A DNA stretch of 64,000 nt from M55B157 sp964626275. GTDB taxonomy: Bacteria; Actinomycetota; Actinomycetes; S36-B12. The notes under the pieces are model-generated. The model was not told the origin of the DNA. It did no database searches and saw nothing but the letters and a program-made list of their open reading frames with translations. Within the stretch, counting starts at the first letter, position 1. Every line of letters begins with the position of its first letter. The position numbers and the translations under genes were made by a program. Where the stretch lies: positions 1 to 64,000 of the forward strand of contig CAZVCZ010000002.1 of assembly GCA_964626275.1 (NCBI GenBank), in the 5' to 3' direction. Below, one piece after another: positions 1-9,379 of this stretch.

Positions 1-1
1 A

Positions 2-2599
2 GCGAAGAAGCCGGCGAAAAAGGCCGCCAAGAAGGCAGCCCCGAAGCCGAAGGTGGACGAGGCCAGCGCCGAGCCCGTGACGGAGGAACTCGCGCAGGCA
101 CCGACACCGTCGGCTGAGCCCACGGTGACGCCCGCTGCCGCCGAGCCGGCTGCCCCTGTCACGCCAGCACAACCCGCAGCACCGGCTGCGACGGCGCAGC
201 CGCGCGAGGGCGACGAAGGCGCCACCCCTGCCGCCCCGCCCACTCCGCGACCGAGCGGACCGCGTCCGGGCAACAATCCCTTCACCGGCAACGTCAGCAG
301 GCCGGCGGCCCCGCGACCGGGAAACAACCCCTACGGCACCAGTTCGGGGATGGGGCGTGCCCCCGCCACTCCGGGCAGCATGCCGCGTGGCGGCGTCCCC
401 GGCGCTCCCCGACCCAATCCCGGCAGCATGCCTGCCGCACGAGGCCCCCGTCCCGGTGGCGCCCGTCCCGGCGCCCCTCGCCCGGGGGGCCAGGGGCGCC
501 CCATGGGTCGGCCCGGTGGACCCGGTGGACCCGGCGGTCCCGGTGGCGGAGCAGGTGGGCCCGGAGGCGGTCCCGGTGGGGGACCGGGCGGCCCTGGAGG
601 CGGTCCCGGTGGACGCGGCGGTCCCGGTGGACGCGGTGGCCCCGGGGGTCGGGGAGGCCCCGGACGTGGGGGAACAGCGGGAGCCTTCGGACGCCCCGGT
701 GGTCGCCCCACGCGTGGCAGGAAGTCCAAGCGCGCCAAGCGTCAAGAGTTCGACAACATGCAGGCGCCGACCATCGGCGGTGTGCGGCTGCCACGTGGTG
801 ATGGTGCGACCGTGCGGTTACCGCGCGGAGCGAGTCTCACCGACTTCGCGGAGAAGATCGACGCCAGTCCCGCGGACCTCGTGACCGTGTTGTTCAAGCT
901 CGGCGAGATGGTGACCGCCACCCAGTCGGTCGACGATGACACCCTGAAGCTCCTCGGTGGCGAGTTGGACTTCGATGTCCAGGTCGTCTCGCCTGAGGAC
1001 GAGGACCGGGAACTGCTGGAGAGTTTCGATCTTGACTTCGGCGAGGACGCCGGAGGCGAGGGAGAACTGCAGCCGCGCCCGCCCGTGGTCACGGTCATGG
1101 GTCACGTCGATCATGGCAAGACGAAGCTTCTCGACGCCGTGCGCAAGACCAATGTCGTGGCGGGCGAAGCCGGTGGTATCACTCAGCACATCGGTGCCTA
1201 CCAGATCGCTGCCCACTCCGATCATGGCGATCGACCGATCACGTTCATCGACACCCCGGGTCACGAGGCCTTCACGGCGATGCGTGCCCGCGGTGCCCAG
1301 GTGACCGACATCGCCATCCTGGTCGTGGCGGCCGATGACGGCGTGAAGCCGCAGACGATCGAGGCCTTGAATCACGCTCAGGCAGCGGAGGTGCCGATCG
1401 TGGTCGCGGTCAACAAGATCGACAAGGAGGGTGCGGATCCCGCCAAGGTGCGTGGACAGTTGACCGAATACGGTCTCGTCGCCGAGGAGTACGGCGGCGA
1501 CACCATGTTCGTCGACGTGTCAGCTATCTCGGGTGCGGGCATTTCCGAACTCTTGGAAGCGGTGCTCCTCACCGCCGATGCGGCCCTAGATCTTCGGGCC
1601 AATCCCGATCAGGATGCCCAGGGTGTGGCTATCGAGGCCCACCTCGACCGTGGACGAGGACCTGTGGCCACCGTGCTCGTACAGCGCGGAACACTGCGGG
1701 CCGGCTCATCGATCGTGGCCGGAGACGCCTACGGTCGAGTTCGCGCGATGCTGGACGAGGACGGCAACCCCGTTGACGAGGCCACGCCATCGCGTCCAGT
1801 CCAGGTGCTCGGTCTCACGAGCGTTCCCGGTGCCGGTGACACCTTCCTCGTGGTCAACGAGGACCGGATCGCCCGCCAGATCGCGAACACTCGACAGGCG
1901 CGTGAACGCAACGCCCAACTTGCTCGCAGCCGTGGTCGACGCAGCCTCGAGGACTTCTTGAAGACCCTCGAGCAGGGTGAGCTCAGCGAGTTGAACCTCG
2001 TGATCAAGGGCGACGTCTCCGGTTCGGTCGAGGCGCTCGAGGACGCGCTGCTCAAGATCGAAGTGGGTGACGAGGTGTCCCTGCGTGTCATTCACCGCGG
2101 TGTCGGCGCGATCACGAAGAGCGATGTCACCCTGGCGAGTGCCTCGGACGCCGTCGTCATCGGCTTCAACGTCCGGCCCGAGGGAAAGGTCGCCGAACTT
2201 GCCGCCCAGGAGGGTGTCGACGTTCGCTACTACTCGGTCATCTACCAGGCGATCGAAGAGGTCGAGGCGGCACTCAAGGGCATGCTGAAGCCGGAATTCG
2301 AGGAGGTCCAGCTCGGCACCGCCCAGGTCCGCGAGATCTTCAAGTCGTCGAAGTTCGGCACGATTGCCGGCTGCCTGGTCCAAAGTGGCGAGATCCGCCG
2401 CAATGCTAAGGCGCGACTGGTGCGTGATGGAGTCGTGGTGGCGGACAATCTCTCGGTGGCGTCCCTCCGCCGCTTCAAGGATGACGCGACTGAGGTTCGC
2501 GAAGGCTATGAATGCGGTATCAACCTCGGCAACTACGGCGACGTGAAGGTCGATGACGTCATCGAGACCTTCGAGATGCGTGAAAAGGTGCGCGCGTAG
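2..2599 (+). CDS. infB: Translation initiation factor IF-2 (5' end outside window)
   Basis: GTPase that places initiator fMet-tRNA on the ribosome. The frame is open from base 2 and the first visible codons are Lys/Ala/Pro-rich, typical of the actinobacterial IF-2 N-terminus, so the true start lies upstream; the GTG at 53 is internal. A long Gly/Pro/Arg low-complexity tract (about 400-720) precedes the conserved core. G-domain motifs are clear: G1 GHVDHGKT at 1100-1123, then DTPGHEAF, NKID and SAISGAG. The C-terminal domains end in a normal stop at 2599. rbfA follows, the usual actinobacterial order. Identity is certain; only the N-terminal length is unknown. Confidence 0.98.
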   Translation, partial: AKKPAKKAAKKAAPKPKVDEASAEPVTEELAQAPTPSAEPTVTPAAAEPAAPVTPAQPAAPAATAQPREGDEGATPAAPPTPRPSGPRPGNNPFTGNVSRPAAPRPGNNPYGTSSGMGRAPATPGSMPRGGVPGAPRPNPGSMPAARGPRPGGARPGAPRPGGQGRPMGRPGGPGGPGGPGGGAGGPGGGPGGGPGGPGGGPGGRGGPGGRGGPGGRGGPGRGGTAGAFGRPGGRPTRGRKSKRAKRQEFDNMQAPTIGGVRLPRGDGATVRLPRGASLTDFAEKIDASPADLVTVLFKLGEMVTATQSVDDDTLKLLGGELDFDVQVVSPEDEDRELLESFDLDFGEDAGGEGELQPRPPVVTVMGHVDHGKTKLLDAVRKTNVVAGEAGGITQHIGAYQIAAHSDHGDRPITFIDTPGHEAFTAMRARGAQVTDIAILVVAADDGVKPQTIEALNHAQAAEVPIVVAVNKIDKEGADPAKVRGQLTEYGLVAEEYGGDTMFVDVSAISGAGISELLEAVLLTADAALDLRANPDQDAQGVAIEAHLDRGRGPVATVLVQRGTLRAGSSIVAGDAYGRVRAMLDEDGNPVDEATPSRPVQVLGLTSVPGAGDTFLVVNEDRIARQIANTRQARERNAQLARSRGRRSLEDFLKTLEQGELSELNLVIKGDVSGSVEALEDALLKIEVGDEVSLRVIHRGVGAITKSDVTLASASDAVVIGFNVRPEGKVAELAAQEGVDVRYYSVIYQAIEEVEAALKGMLKPEFEEVQLGTAQVREIFKSSKFGTIAGCLVQSGEIRRNAKARLVRDGVVVADNLSVASLRRFKDDATEVREGYECGINLGNYGDVKVDDVIETFEMREKVRA

Positions 2600-2671
2600 T
2601 AGCAGGGGCGGATCACGCTTCGTGGAAGGCTCCGTGAGGAGCGCAGGAGAGGCACAGGAGGAACAGCGTCG

Positions 2672-3109
2672 ATGGTGGCTCAGACACGCGCCCGTCGGCT
2701 CGCCGAACGGATCAAGGAGATTGTGGCGAGCACGCTCGAGTTCGAGGTCAAGGACCCCCGACTGGGATTCGTGACGATCACGGATGCCCGGGTGACCCCC
2801 GATCTGCGCGAGGCGACGGTGTTCTACACCGTCCTCGGTGACGAGGCGGAGCAGGCGGCGACCGCGGTAGCGCTCGAGTCGGCCAAGGGAGTGCTGCGCT
2901 CGGCGGTGGGTCGCCAGACCGGAATCAAGCACACTCCGTCACTGGAGTTCATCGTGGATGCGCTCCCCGACACGGCGCGCCACATCGACGACCTGCTTCG
3001 ACAGGCCGCGGCAGCAGATGCGGAAGTCCACGCCCGCGCCACCGGAGCGACCTACGCGGGTGAGGCCGATCCCTACCGTCACGATGAGGAGTCCGATCCT
3101 GACGAGTGA
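2672..3109 (+). CDS. rbfA: Ribosome-binding factor A
   Basis: Small KH-fold protein that matures the 30S subunit (16S rRNA 5' end). 145 codons, slightly longer than the usual 115-135 because of an acidic tail ending in repeated Asp/Glu. It starts MVAQTRARRLAERIKEI and contains the family signature DPRLGFVTITDARVTPDLR. A strong Shine-Dalgarno AGGAGGA (2656-2662) fixes the ATG. It lies between infB and truB, and truB starts inside its 3' end, so the two are probably translationally coupled. Confidence 0.95.
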   Translation: MVAQTRARRLAERIKEIVASTLEFEVKDPRLGFVTITDARVTPDLREATVFYTVLGDEAEQAATAVALESAKGVLRSAVGRQTGIKHTPSLEFIVDALPDTARHIDDLLRQAAAADAEVHARATGATYAGEADPYRHDEESDPDE

Positions 3110-4010
3110 TGAGGCGCCCCAGGGTGTCCTCCTCATCGACAAGCCAGGCGGAATGAGTTCCCACGCCGTGGTGTCGCGGGTGCGCAAGGCCCTCGGAATC
3201 CGGAAGGTGGGTCACGCCGGAACGCTCGATCCAGCGGCGACGGGTCTGCTCGTCGTCGGTGCAGGCCGGGCGACGCGGCTGCTCGGATACCTCACTCGTT
3301 CGGACAAGGCCTATTCAGCGGTCATCCGGCTGGGCGTGTCGACGATCACCGATGATGCCGAGGGTGAGATTGTGCGTACGTCCTCGTGTCGGGGGGTCGG
3401 AGAGGTTGATGTCCGCGCGGCTCTCGCTGCCCAGGTGGGCACCATCGAGCAGCGACCCAGTGCCGTGAGCGCTGTCAAGGTTGATGGCAAGCGCGCCTAC
3501 GACAGGGTCCGTGCTGGTGAGGAGGTGGACCTCCCGGCCCGGATCGTCACCATCCACGAGGTGGTCATCACCGGCATCCGAAGGTCAGCCGATGATGAGT
3601 CGATCGATGTCGACATCGACGTGACGTGCTCAGCCGGCACCTATATCCGTGCCATCGCCCGGGATACGGGAGAAAGCCTCGGTGTAGGTGGCCATGTCGT
3701 CTCGCTGCGTCGAACCGCATCCGGGGATTTTTCGATCAACGAGGCGGTAGCGCTGTCGGATATCGTCGAGCAGCCGCACCTAGCCCGCGAGTCGCTGATG
3801 ACGCTGCATGATGCGGCGACCCGTTCGATGTCCACACTCGATCTGGGCGGGGGCGAAGCGCAGGCGGTCCGCCACGGACGTGTGATCCCATGGCCGGCGA
3901 GTGACTCTCCACCCGCAGCCGAACCGGTCGCGCTCACCCATCAGGGAGAACTGCTCGCCATCGCCGAGGCGAAGAACGGCCGCACGCGCTATCTGGCCGT
4001 CTTCGTCTAA
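3084..4010 (+). CDS. truB: tRNA pseudouridine(55) synthase
   Basis: Makes pseudouridine 55 in the T-loop of tRNAs. The protein begins MRSPILTSDEAPQGVLLIDKPGG; the catalytic-Asp motif is HAGTLDPAATGLLVVG, and a C-terminal PUA-like portion follows. 308 residues, normal for TruB. The frame is open further upstream but that sequence is rbfA coding region; ATG 3084 leaves a 26-base overlap with rbfA and puts the family's conserved N-terminus in place. It ends just before the convergent polysaccharide cluster, whereas ribF usually follows truB in relatives. Confidence 0.95.
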   Translation: MRSPILTSDEAPQGVLLIDKPGGMSSHAVVSRVRKALGIRKVGHAGTLDPAATGLLVVGAGRATRLLGYLTRSDKAYSAVIRLGVSTITDDAEGEIVRTSSCRGVGEVDVRAALAAQVGTIEQRPSAVSAVKVDGKRAYDRVRAGEEVDLPARIVTIHEVVITGIRRSADDESIDVDIDVTCSAGTYIRAIARDTGESLGVGGHVVSLRRTASGDFSINEAVALSDIVEQPHLARESLMTLHDAATRSMSTLDLGGGEAQAVRHGRVIPWPASDSPPAAEPVALTHQGELLAIAEAKNGRTRYLAVFV

Positions 4011-4033
4011 GTTACTCGGACGTTCGGCGCCAG

Positions 4034-6274
4034 TCAGTCCCGCAGATGTAGCGGGCGGGAAGCTGTCGAGGAGGGAACGTTCTCGGCCAGCAGGTCGGCC
4101 CAGGCATCGCACACCGCGTTGAGCGGGAAACTGCCCGACACCTCATCGAAGGCCGTGTCTGCGAGACGGGACCAGGCATGTGAGTGCACCGTGTCGAGGA
4201 TCACCTCGGCGATGTCTGCGGGCGAGGAGTGGATCCACCGAGGGGAATAGATCGTGTCGGCCCCCGGCCAGGGCAGAATCGCGGGAACCGCACGGGAGGC
4301 CATGCCCTCGGCCGGTGCGAGGTGGAAACTCTCATCCTCCGAGGTGGACAGCACCCAGCCGACCCGTCGCAGCCAAACGGCGACATCTCCACCGAAGCCG
4401 TCGAAGGAAACTGCGCCGTGAACGGTCGGGTCGTCTCGGAGGCGATCCATGAGAGTCTCGGTCGCCAGCCGCTCCTCGGGCTTGCGCCAGATCCACCAGT
4501 AGTCCCAGGGCAATTTTGACTTGATCGCGAGGCGGAATCGGGCGTCGCGGCGGCGGAGAAGCGAGAGGACCTCGACGCCCAGATCGGGCCGCTTGCGATG
4601 CGGGGAGATGCCGATCATGCCCAGGGTGAACTCGGCTCCCGGAAGCTTGGGGCGTTCGAACTGCTCGATGTCCACCCAGTTCGGGATGACGGCGATCCGG
4701 TCCGTCGGCCAGCCTGTTCTCTCGGCCGTGAGTTGGGCGTAGAAGGGGCTCACGCAGATGACCTGATCGACGCCATCGATATTGACATCCTGCAACCAGC
4801 CAGCGTCGAGTTCGAAGCGGTGAAGGCGCACGATCAGTCGCTGGTCCTCGCGCTTGTTCTGTGAGTACCAGACTGCATTGGGCCCGGCCCACTCGCAGAT
4901 GACGACATCGGCCCAGTCGCGCAATTGTCGCGACACCTTTTCGTCATGGGAGGACAGCGACTCCCACTCATCGACACGTACCTCGATGCCGTCGATTCCG
5001 CGGAGGTGGTCCAGGATCCGGGTGAAGAACTTCAGATCATGACTGGCCACAGCGACTTTCACGGGCCCTTGGTCGAGTCGTTGCCCAAGATCAGGTGGAG
5101 CCGTCGGCGTCGATCGGGCCAGGGCAGCCTGGAGACGACTCACGGCGGCGGTCATAGTGAAGTCCTCGGTTGCGGTGCGCGCACGAAGCGCCGCTGCGTC
5201 GAGTCGCTCAGCGAGATCGGGTGCGGTGAGGGCCTGCACGATGTCGGTTGTGTCGGTGACGAAGAAGGGGTAGTCGCTTCCTAGAAGCGCCTCGTGCATG
5301 GTGGTTCGGTTGAGCAGGATCGGCACATCCAGCTGAGCGAATTCGAGCACCTTGGTCGATAGCTCGAGGCTCGCGTCCATGCTGCGGTCCCGCCAGGACA
5401 GACCGAGGTCGGCCGTGGCGGACAGTTCCATCGCCTGCTGTCGGGGCAGTCCGCCGTGCCAGATGACGCCCTCGGTGTGCTCGAGGGCATGTCGCATGCG
5501 GTCCGACCAGCCGGGCAGTTCGTTCTCGTCATGGATCTTGTCGCCGACCATGTGGACCTCGGCGGTGACTCCGGCCGCCTGGAGGGCGGCGGGGAGTTCG
5601 GTCATCTCCAGGGTCTTCCATGCGGCAGCGAATTTGCCGGTGTAGACCAGGCGGAGTGGCCGCTGGGCGGAGCCGATTCCCTCGAGATTCCTCGCCCGAG
5701 GGGTGAACCCGGGTTCGGGGACGATCGGCGGCCACAGGATGCATCGACCGGCCGCTCCGGGCACTAGCGATTCCAGGTAGGAGCGCAGTTCCTCGGTCTG
5801 GCAGAGCAGGTATCGGCTGGCGTCAGCAATTTCGGCGAGGGTGTCCAGGGTCGACTCCGGCACCTTGTCCACGCTCTGGGGGACATCGGTGAGGTAGGTC
5901 CAGAGCCGCCCGGCGAGACGTTCATTCCGGGCTGCCCCGGCGACAAGCCGCAGGCCACGCACGACGACGAGGTCCGCCGGGGATTGTTCGTCGAGCTGCG
6001 TAAGGAGACGGATCGCTTCGGGTCGGGTCAGTTCATCGGGGTCCTGGCTGAGTCCCATCGAGAATGGATCGACGACCTCTACACCGGGCATGGCGCGCAG
6101 CGGAGCCACCAATCGGTCGGTGGTGACACGGGCCTTGAGGAGAACTCGCACCTTAACCCCGGCGCGTGACAGCGCCTCTGACATCGACTGCACCCAGATC
6201 GCCGAGCCGTCGAGGATGTTGAGGTTCACATCTCCATAGACCAGGGCACGACGAGGACGTACTCGTGGAGTCAT
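4034..6274 (-). CDS. Two-domain glycosyltransferase (GT4-like tandem)
   Basis: 746 residues with two GT-B type glycosyltransferase halves. The first (about 10-390) begins RRALVYGDVNLNILDGSAIW and contains RPLRLVYTGKFAAAWKT; the second (about 405-740) begins VKVAVASHDLKFFTRILDHL and contains VIPNWVDIEQF and an Asp/Glu-containing donor-site stretch STSEDESFHLAPAEGM. No transmembrane segment or signal peptide, so cytoplasmic. The ATG overlaps the stop of the gene before it (ATGA at 6271-6274), so it is translationally coupled; a GTG three codons upstream is the alternative start. Donor and acceptor cannot be told from sequence. Likely builds the glycan of this cluster. Confidence 0.8.
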   Translation of the reverse strand: MTPRVRPRRALVYGDVNLNILDGSAIWVQSMSEALSRAGVKVRVLLKARVTTDRLVAPLRAMPGVEVVDPFSMGLSQDPDELTRPEAIRLLTQLDEQSPADLVVVRGLRLVAGAARNERLAGRLWTYLTDVPQSVDKVPESTLDTLAEIADASRYLLCQTEELRSYLESLVPGAAGRCILWPPIVPEPGFTPRARNLEGIGSAQRPLRLVYTGKFAAAWKTLEMTELPAALQAAGVTAEVHMVGDKIHDENELPGWSDRMRHALEHTEGVIWHGGLPRQQAMELSATADLGLSWRDRSMDASLELSTKVLEFAQLDVPILLNRTTMHEALLGSDYPFFVTDTTDIVQALTAPDLAERLDAAALRARTATEDFTMTAAVSRLQAALARSTPTAPPDLGQRLDQGPVKVAVASHDLKFFTRILDHLRGIDGIEVRVDEWESLSSHDEKVSRQLRDWADVVICEWAGPNAVWYSQNKREDQRLIVRLHRFELDAGWLQDVNIDGVDQVICVSPFYAQLTAERTGWPTDRIAVIPNWVDIEQFERPKLPGAEFTLGMIGISPHRKRPDLGVEVLSLLRRRDARFRLAIKSKLPWDYWWIWRKPEERLATETLMDRLRDDPTVHGAVSFDGFGGDVAVWLRRVGWVLSTSEDESFHLAPAEGMASRAVPAILPWPGADTIYSPRWIHSSPADIAEVILDTVHSHAWSRLADTAFDEVSGSFPLNAVCDAWADLLAENVPSSTASRPLHLRD

Positions 6275-8106
6275 CGCCACCACCCCGGGTGGTGTATCGG
6301 TGTGCTCTCCGCGGCTGATGAGTGCGAGTCGAGCGCGCCCTGGCGAGCGACGATGGCGAAGGCGGCCGAATCGTCCGGGATCATCATCGACACCCGTGGC
6401 GACCGGTTGCTGACCTCGTAGGCGATCACCAGATCCTGGAGTGCCAGCGGGGCCAGAGTCCGCCAGGCCGAATCGGGAATCTCGGCGATCAGGGCGGAGG
6501 TGCTCGCCTGAGCGGCACGCACCCAGGATGCCGATGAGTCTGGAGCGAGGAGGCGTAGCGGGAGATCGGTGAGGCCACGGTCATCCAGGGCCGCACGCAG
6601 GGTGGAGTGATGCTCGCTGGACACGAGGATTTCCCTGGGCCGCAACTGTTGTCGGGAGAGGGCATCGACGATCGTCGACGGTCCGATGTCACCGCCGATG
6701 AGGCGGCTGGGGAGAAGCACGGCGACATCACGGACTGATTCCGGACGCGTCGAGAGGCCCAATTGCGTCATCACCTGGGTCCAGGTGGCCGGAGGTGTCG
6801 CAGTCGAGAACAGGGCACGCCAGACTTGCCAGAGATCGCCCTTGTCGACGGGGCGGTAGTTCCAGGCCCGGCTCAGCGCTTCGCGTGCCGCCTCCGCATC
6901 GCCGGCCGGGTAGGTGAGCCATGGCCACGAGTCGGCCACACCGGCTGAGTCCAGAAGCGCGTCGATGTCTTGGTCGTGCGGCGATACGAGGGGGCGGCCG
7001 CAGGCGAGTGCGGCGAGTGCGATTGAGGCCGCGCCGACCATCTGGGGGGATGACGGTCCGGTGAGGGCGACGACGCCGGCCTCGCCCAGCGCGGTGAGGA
7101 AGCCCGCCGGGACAGGGAGGCTCTCGGCCATTGTCGATAGACGAACGCCTCGGTCACTGGCCGCATCCGTCCAGGCCTCCCGGACCGCGATGTCAGCCTG
7201 GTTCTCCGGCAACTGAGCGTGCATCGGACCGGCGAGAACGGCGGTCGGGGCCGGAGCATCGCCGTCATCGCGCAGGAGCCAGGGTGCGCAGTGCGCGACG
7301 ATCCCAAGGTCGATGCCCGGCTGCCACGGATTGCGCCTCGACGCCCCGGGTCCGTCGAGGACCAGGTCGCAACGATCGGCGATCGCATCGAGGCCCGCAT
7401 CGGACGCCCGAGCGCGGATCAACACCAGGGGGCGACCATTCGACTTGGCGGCATCCAGCAGAGACTCGGCGGCGATCGCCCGGTCGGTCGCGGCGGGATT
7501 ACCCAGGTGCGACCAGGTCCCCAGCGGTTCAGCGCTCAGGCCATCGATCACGACGACATCGGGATCCACCTCGCTGGTGAGGGTGGCGGCGTCATGGGGG
7601 AGTACCTGCGTCACTGCGGCGGAGGGAGCCCAGACTGCAGCGCGCAGTGGATCGAGGGCACCGGCGATGGAGAGGGGGCGATCCAGACGTTCTGCGACAC
7701 GGGGGAGTAGGAGGCGAGCGGCGATCTCATCGGTGTAGTCCGTGCGACGCATGCGTGCGGGCGGTAGCGCGTTCTCCTCCGCGGCGGGCTGGGAGCGGCG
7801 ATGGCGACGCAGCCGATACAGCCGCAGGAGATCCCGAGGCAGGAGAAGGGCACGTCGGGGGTGGCGAGCCGCCTTGACGAGGAGATCGCCGACCTGGAAT
7901 TTCGTGGAGGCCCGAACCCGAGCGGCATCAGCCTCCGAACGCTGCGCTCGAGCGAGCGCCTGTCGCACCTCGGCACGCAGTTTTGCGTTCTCGCCCGTGA
8001 GTTTCGTGAGCCGCTCGGACTCGGGCGGCTCGAGATTCATCTCGATCTCAGCGCTGCCGGTTGTGGAGGAGTCGGCCCCAGGACCTGAGACGGTGGAGTC
8101 GGTCAT
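6271..8106 (-). CDS. Uncharacterised coiled-coil protein of the polysaccharide cluster, possibly glycosyltransferase-like
   Basis: 611 residues, not recognised. Residues about 15-60 form a charged helix with heptad character (RLTKLTGENAKLRAEVRQAL), followed by an Arg-rich stretch (RLYRLRRHRRSQ). The rest alternates short beta-rich segments with Ala/Leu-rich helices (VDPDVVVIDGL, GVVALTGPSSPQMVGAAS), which hints at Rossmann/GT-B-like halves, but no catalytic motif can be named. No signal peptide or membrane span. ATG 8106 is chosen because GAGGG lies about 8 bases upstream; an ATG at 8136 would overlap the epimerase gene. It couples to the next gene by an ATGA overlap. Confidence 0.65.
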   Translation of the reverse strand: MTDSTVSGPGADSSTTGSAEIEMNLEPPESERLTKLTGENAKLRAEVRQALARAQRSEADAARVRASTKFQVGDLLVKAARHPRRALLLPRDLLRLYRLRRHRRSQPAAEENALPPARMRRTDYTDEIAARLLLPRVAERLDRPLSIAGALDPLRAAVWAPSAAVTQVLPHDAATLTSEVDPDVVVIDGLSAEPLGTWSHLGNPAATDRAIAAESLLDAAKSNGRPLVLIRARASDAGLDAIADRCDLVLDGPGASRRNPWQPGIDLGIVAHCAPWLLRDDGDAPAPTAVLAGPMHAQLPENQADIAVREAWTDAASDRGVRLSTMAESLPVPAGFLTALGEAGVVALTGPSSPQMVGAASIALAALACGRPLVSPHDQDIDALLDSAGVADSWPWLTYPAGDAEAAREALSRAWNYRPVDKGDLWQVWRALFSTATPPATWTQVMTQLGLSTRPESVRDVAVLLPSRLIGGDIGPSTIVDALSRQQLRPREILVSSEHHSTLRAALDDRGLTDLPLRLLAPDSSASWVRAAQASTSALIAEIPDSAWRTLAPLALQDLVIAYEVSNRSPRVSMMIPDDSAAFAIVARQGALDSHSSAAESTPIHHPGWWR

Positions 8107-8113
8107 CGCGATC

Positions 8114-9220
8114 TCAGCCCTCGGACCGACCATCAAGCCAGTCGACGATCACCCGCGCGATGCGTTCGCCTGCGCGTCCGTCCCATAGTGGCGGGATGCG
8201 CGTCGGATGAGCCTGCCGGTCGGGCAGTTCGGCGCGTTCGGCGACGGCCACTGTCAGCGCTGGAATGACCGAGGCAGTTGTCACGAGTTGGTTCGTGCCA
8301 TGGGTGATGGTGATGGGGCGTTCGGTATTGGGACGCAGCGTGAGGCAGGGGACGCCGAGGACCGTCGTCTCCTCCTGCACGCCACCGGAATCAGTGATGA
8401 CCGCGAGCGCACCACTCACCAGGGACATGAAGTCCAGGTAACCCAGGGGCTCGACGACGTGCACGCGGGGATGATCGCCGATACCCAGGGCTTCCAGGAT
8501 CGCTCGACCTCGTGGGTGGAGAGGCAACACGATGTCGGCGATCGCGGCCGCACCGTGGACCACGGCCACCAACTCAGCGGCGGTCTCGGGGTCATCGACA
8601 TTGCCAGGACGATGCAGAGTGGCCACGAGGTAGTCCACGGGTATCCCGAGTCGCTTGCGGGCCGCCTCGCTATCGAGTCGATCCCGCTGAGCCAGGAGGG
8701 TGTCGATCATCGGATTGCCCACGAGGTGGATCCGATCAGCGGGAATGCCCTCATGGGCAAGATGAGCAATAGCGTCGGGGCTGGTGCACAGCAGCAGTTC
8801 GGAGAGTGAATCGGTCACTTTCCGGTTGATCTCCTCGGGCATCGTCATGTCGAAGCTGCGAAGCCCCGCTTCGACGTGGGCGACGGGCACATCGAGCTTC
8901 GCCGCAACGATGGCCGCGGCCAGGGTCGAGTTGACGTCGCCGTAGACGATTACCAACTCAGGACGCGTCGACATGATCTCGCCCTCGAGCCCGACCATGA
9001 GGGCCGCGGTCTGCTGGGCATGCGATCCCGAGCCGACGCCGAGGTTGATGTCGGGCCGGGGCAGGTTGAGTTCCCGGAAGAACACCTCTGACATGCGGTC
9101 GTCGTAGTGCTGACCGGTGTGCACGAGCCGCTGGGAGACCCCGAGGTCGGCCAGCTGTGCGATCACCGGCGCGGCCTTCGGAAAATTCGGCCGGGCACCG
9201 GTCACATGGAGAAGCGTCAT
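8114..9220 (-). CDS. wecB: UDP-N-acetylglucosamine 2-epimerase (non-hydrolysing)
   Basis: Interconverts UDP-GlcNAc and UDP-ManNAc. 368 residues, standard length. Family motifs seen: start MTLLHVTGARPNFPKAAPVI, HTGQHYD, VYGDVNSTLAAAI with VAHVEAGLRSFD, TLHRPGNVDD and ITDSGGVQEETTVLGVPCLT. First gene of the leftward part of the cluster; the UDP-ManNAc product is the expected substrate of the dehydrogenase at 11179-12471. The family also includes other UDP-sugar epimerases, so the exact substrate is inferred from context. Confidence 0.92.
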   Translation of the reverse strand: MTLLHVTGARPNFPKAAPVIAQLADLGVSQRLVHTGQHYDDRMSEVFFRELNLPRPDINLGVGSGSHAQQTAALMVGLEGEIMSTRPELVIVYGDVNSTLAAAIVAAKLDVPVAHVEAGLRSFDMTMPEEINRKVTDSLSELLLCTSPDAIAHLAHEGIPADRIHLVGNPMIDTLLAQRDRLDSEAARKRLGIPVDYLVATLHRPGNVDDPETAAELVAVVHGAAAIADIVLPLHPRGRAILEALGIGDHPRVHVVEPLGYLDFMSLVSGALAVITDSGGVQEETTVLGVPCLTLRPNTERPITITHGTNQLVTTASVIPALTVAVAERAELPDRQAHPTRIPPLWDGRAGERIARVIVDWLDGRSEG

Positions 9221-9227
9221 CGCGCCT

Positions 9228-9233
9228 ACTATC
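9228..9233 (-). promoter_or_regulatory. Candidate -10 of the wecB gene (leaderless)
   Basis: On the minus strand GATAGT lies 7 bases before the ATG at 9220, the spacing seen at other leaderless starts in this window. The first base departs from TANNNT, so this is weaker than most. Confidence 0.4.
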
Positions 9234-9379
9234 GCAGAAGCGGTGCTGTGCGATGGGGTTGGTCACTGCCTGATGTCGGCGGTGTCGACCGAACCGCGAT
9301 GGATATGTGAGCCCGACGCGACGGGTGTGTGAGAAGGTCGCGAAGCGACGACTGGTCGAGACACGGGCGAGGAAGTGAG

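Noticed and set aside
1706..2932. 408-codon open frame antisense to infB and rbfA
   Set aside because: Shadow of GC-rich coding sequence; the sense strand encodes conserved IF-2 and RbfA, and the antisense product has no recognisable motif.
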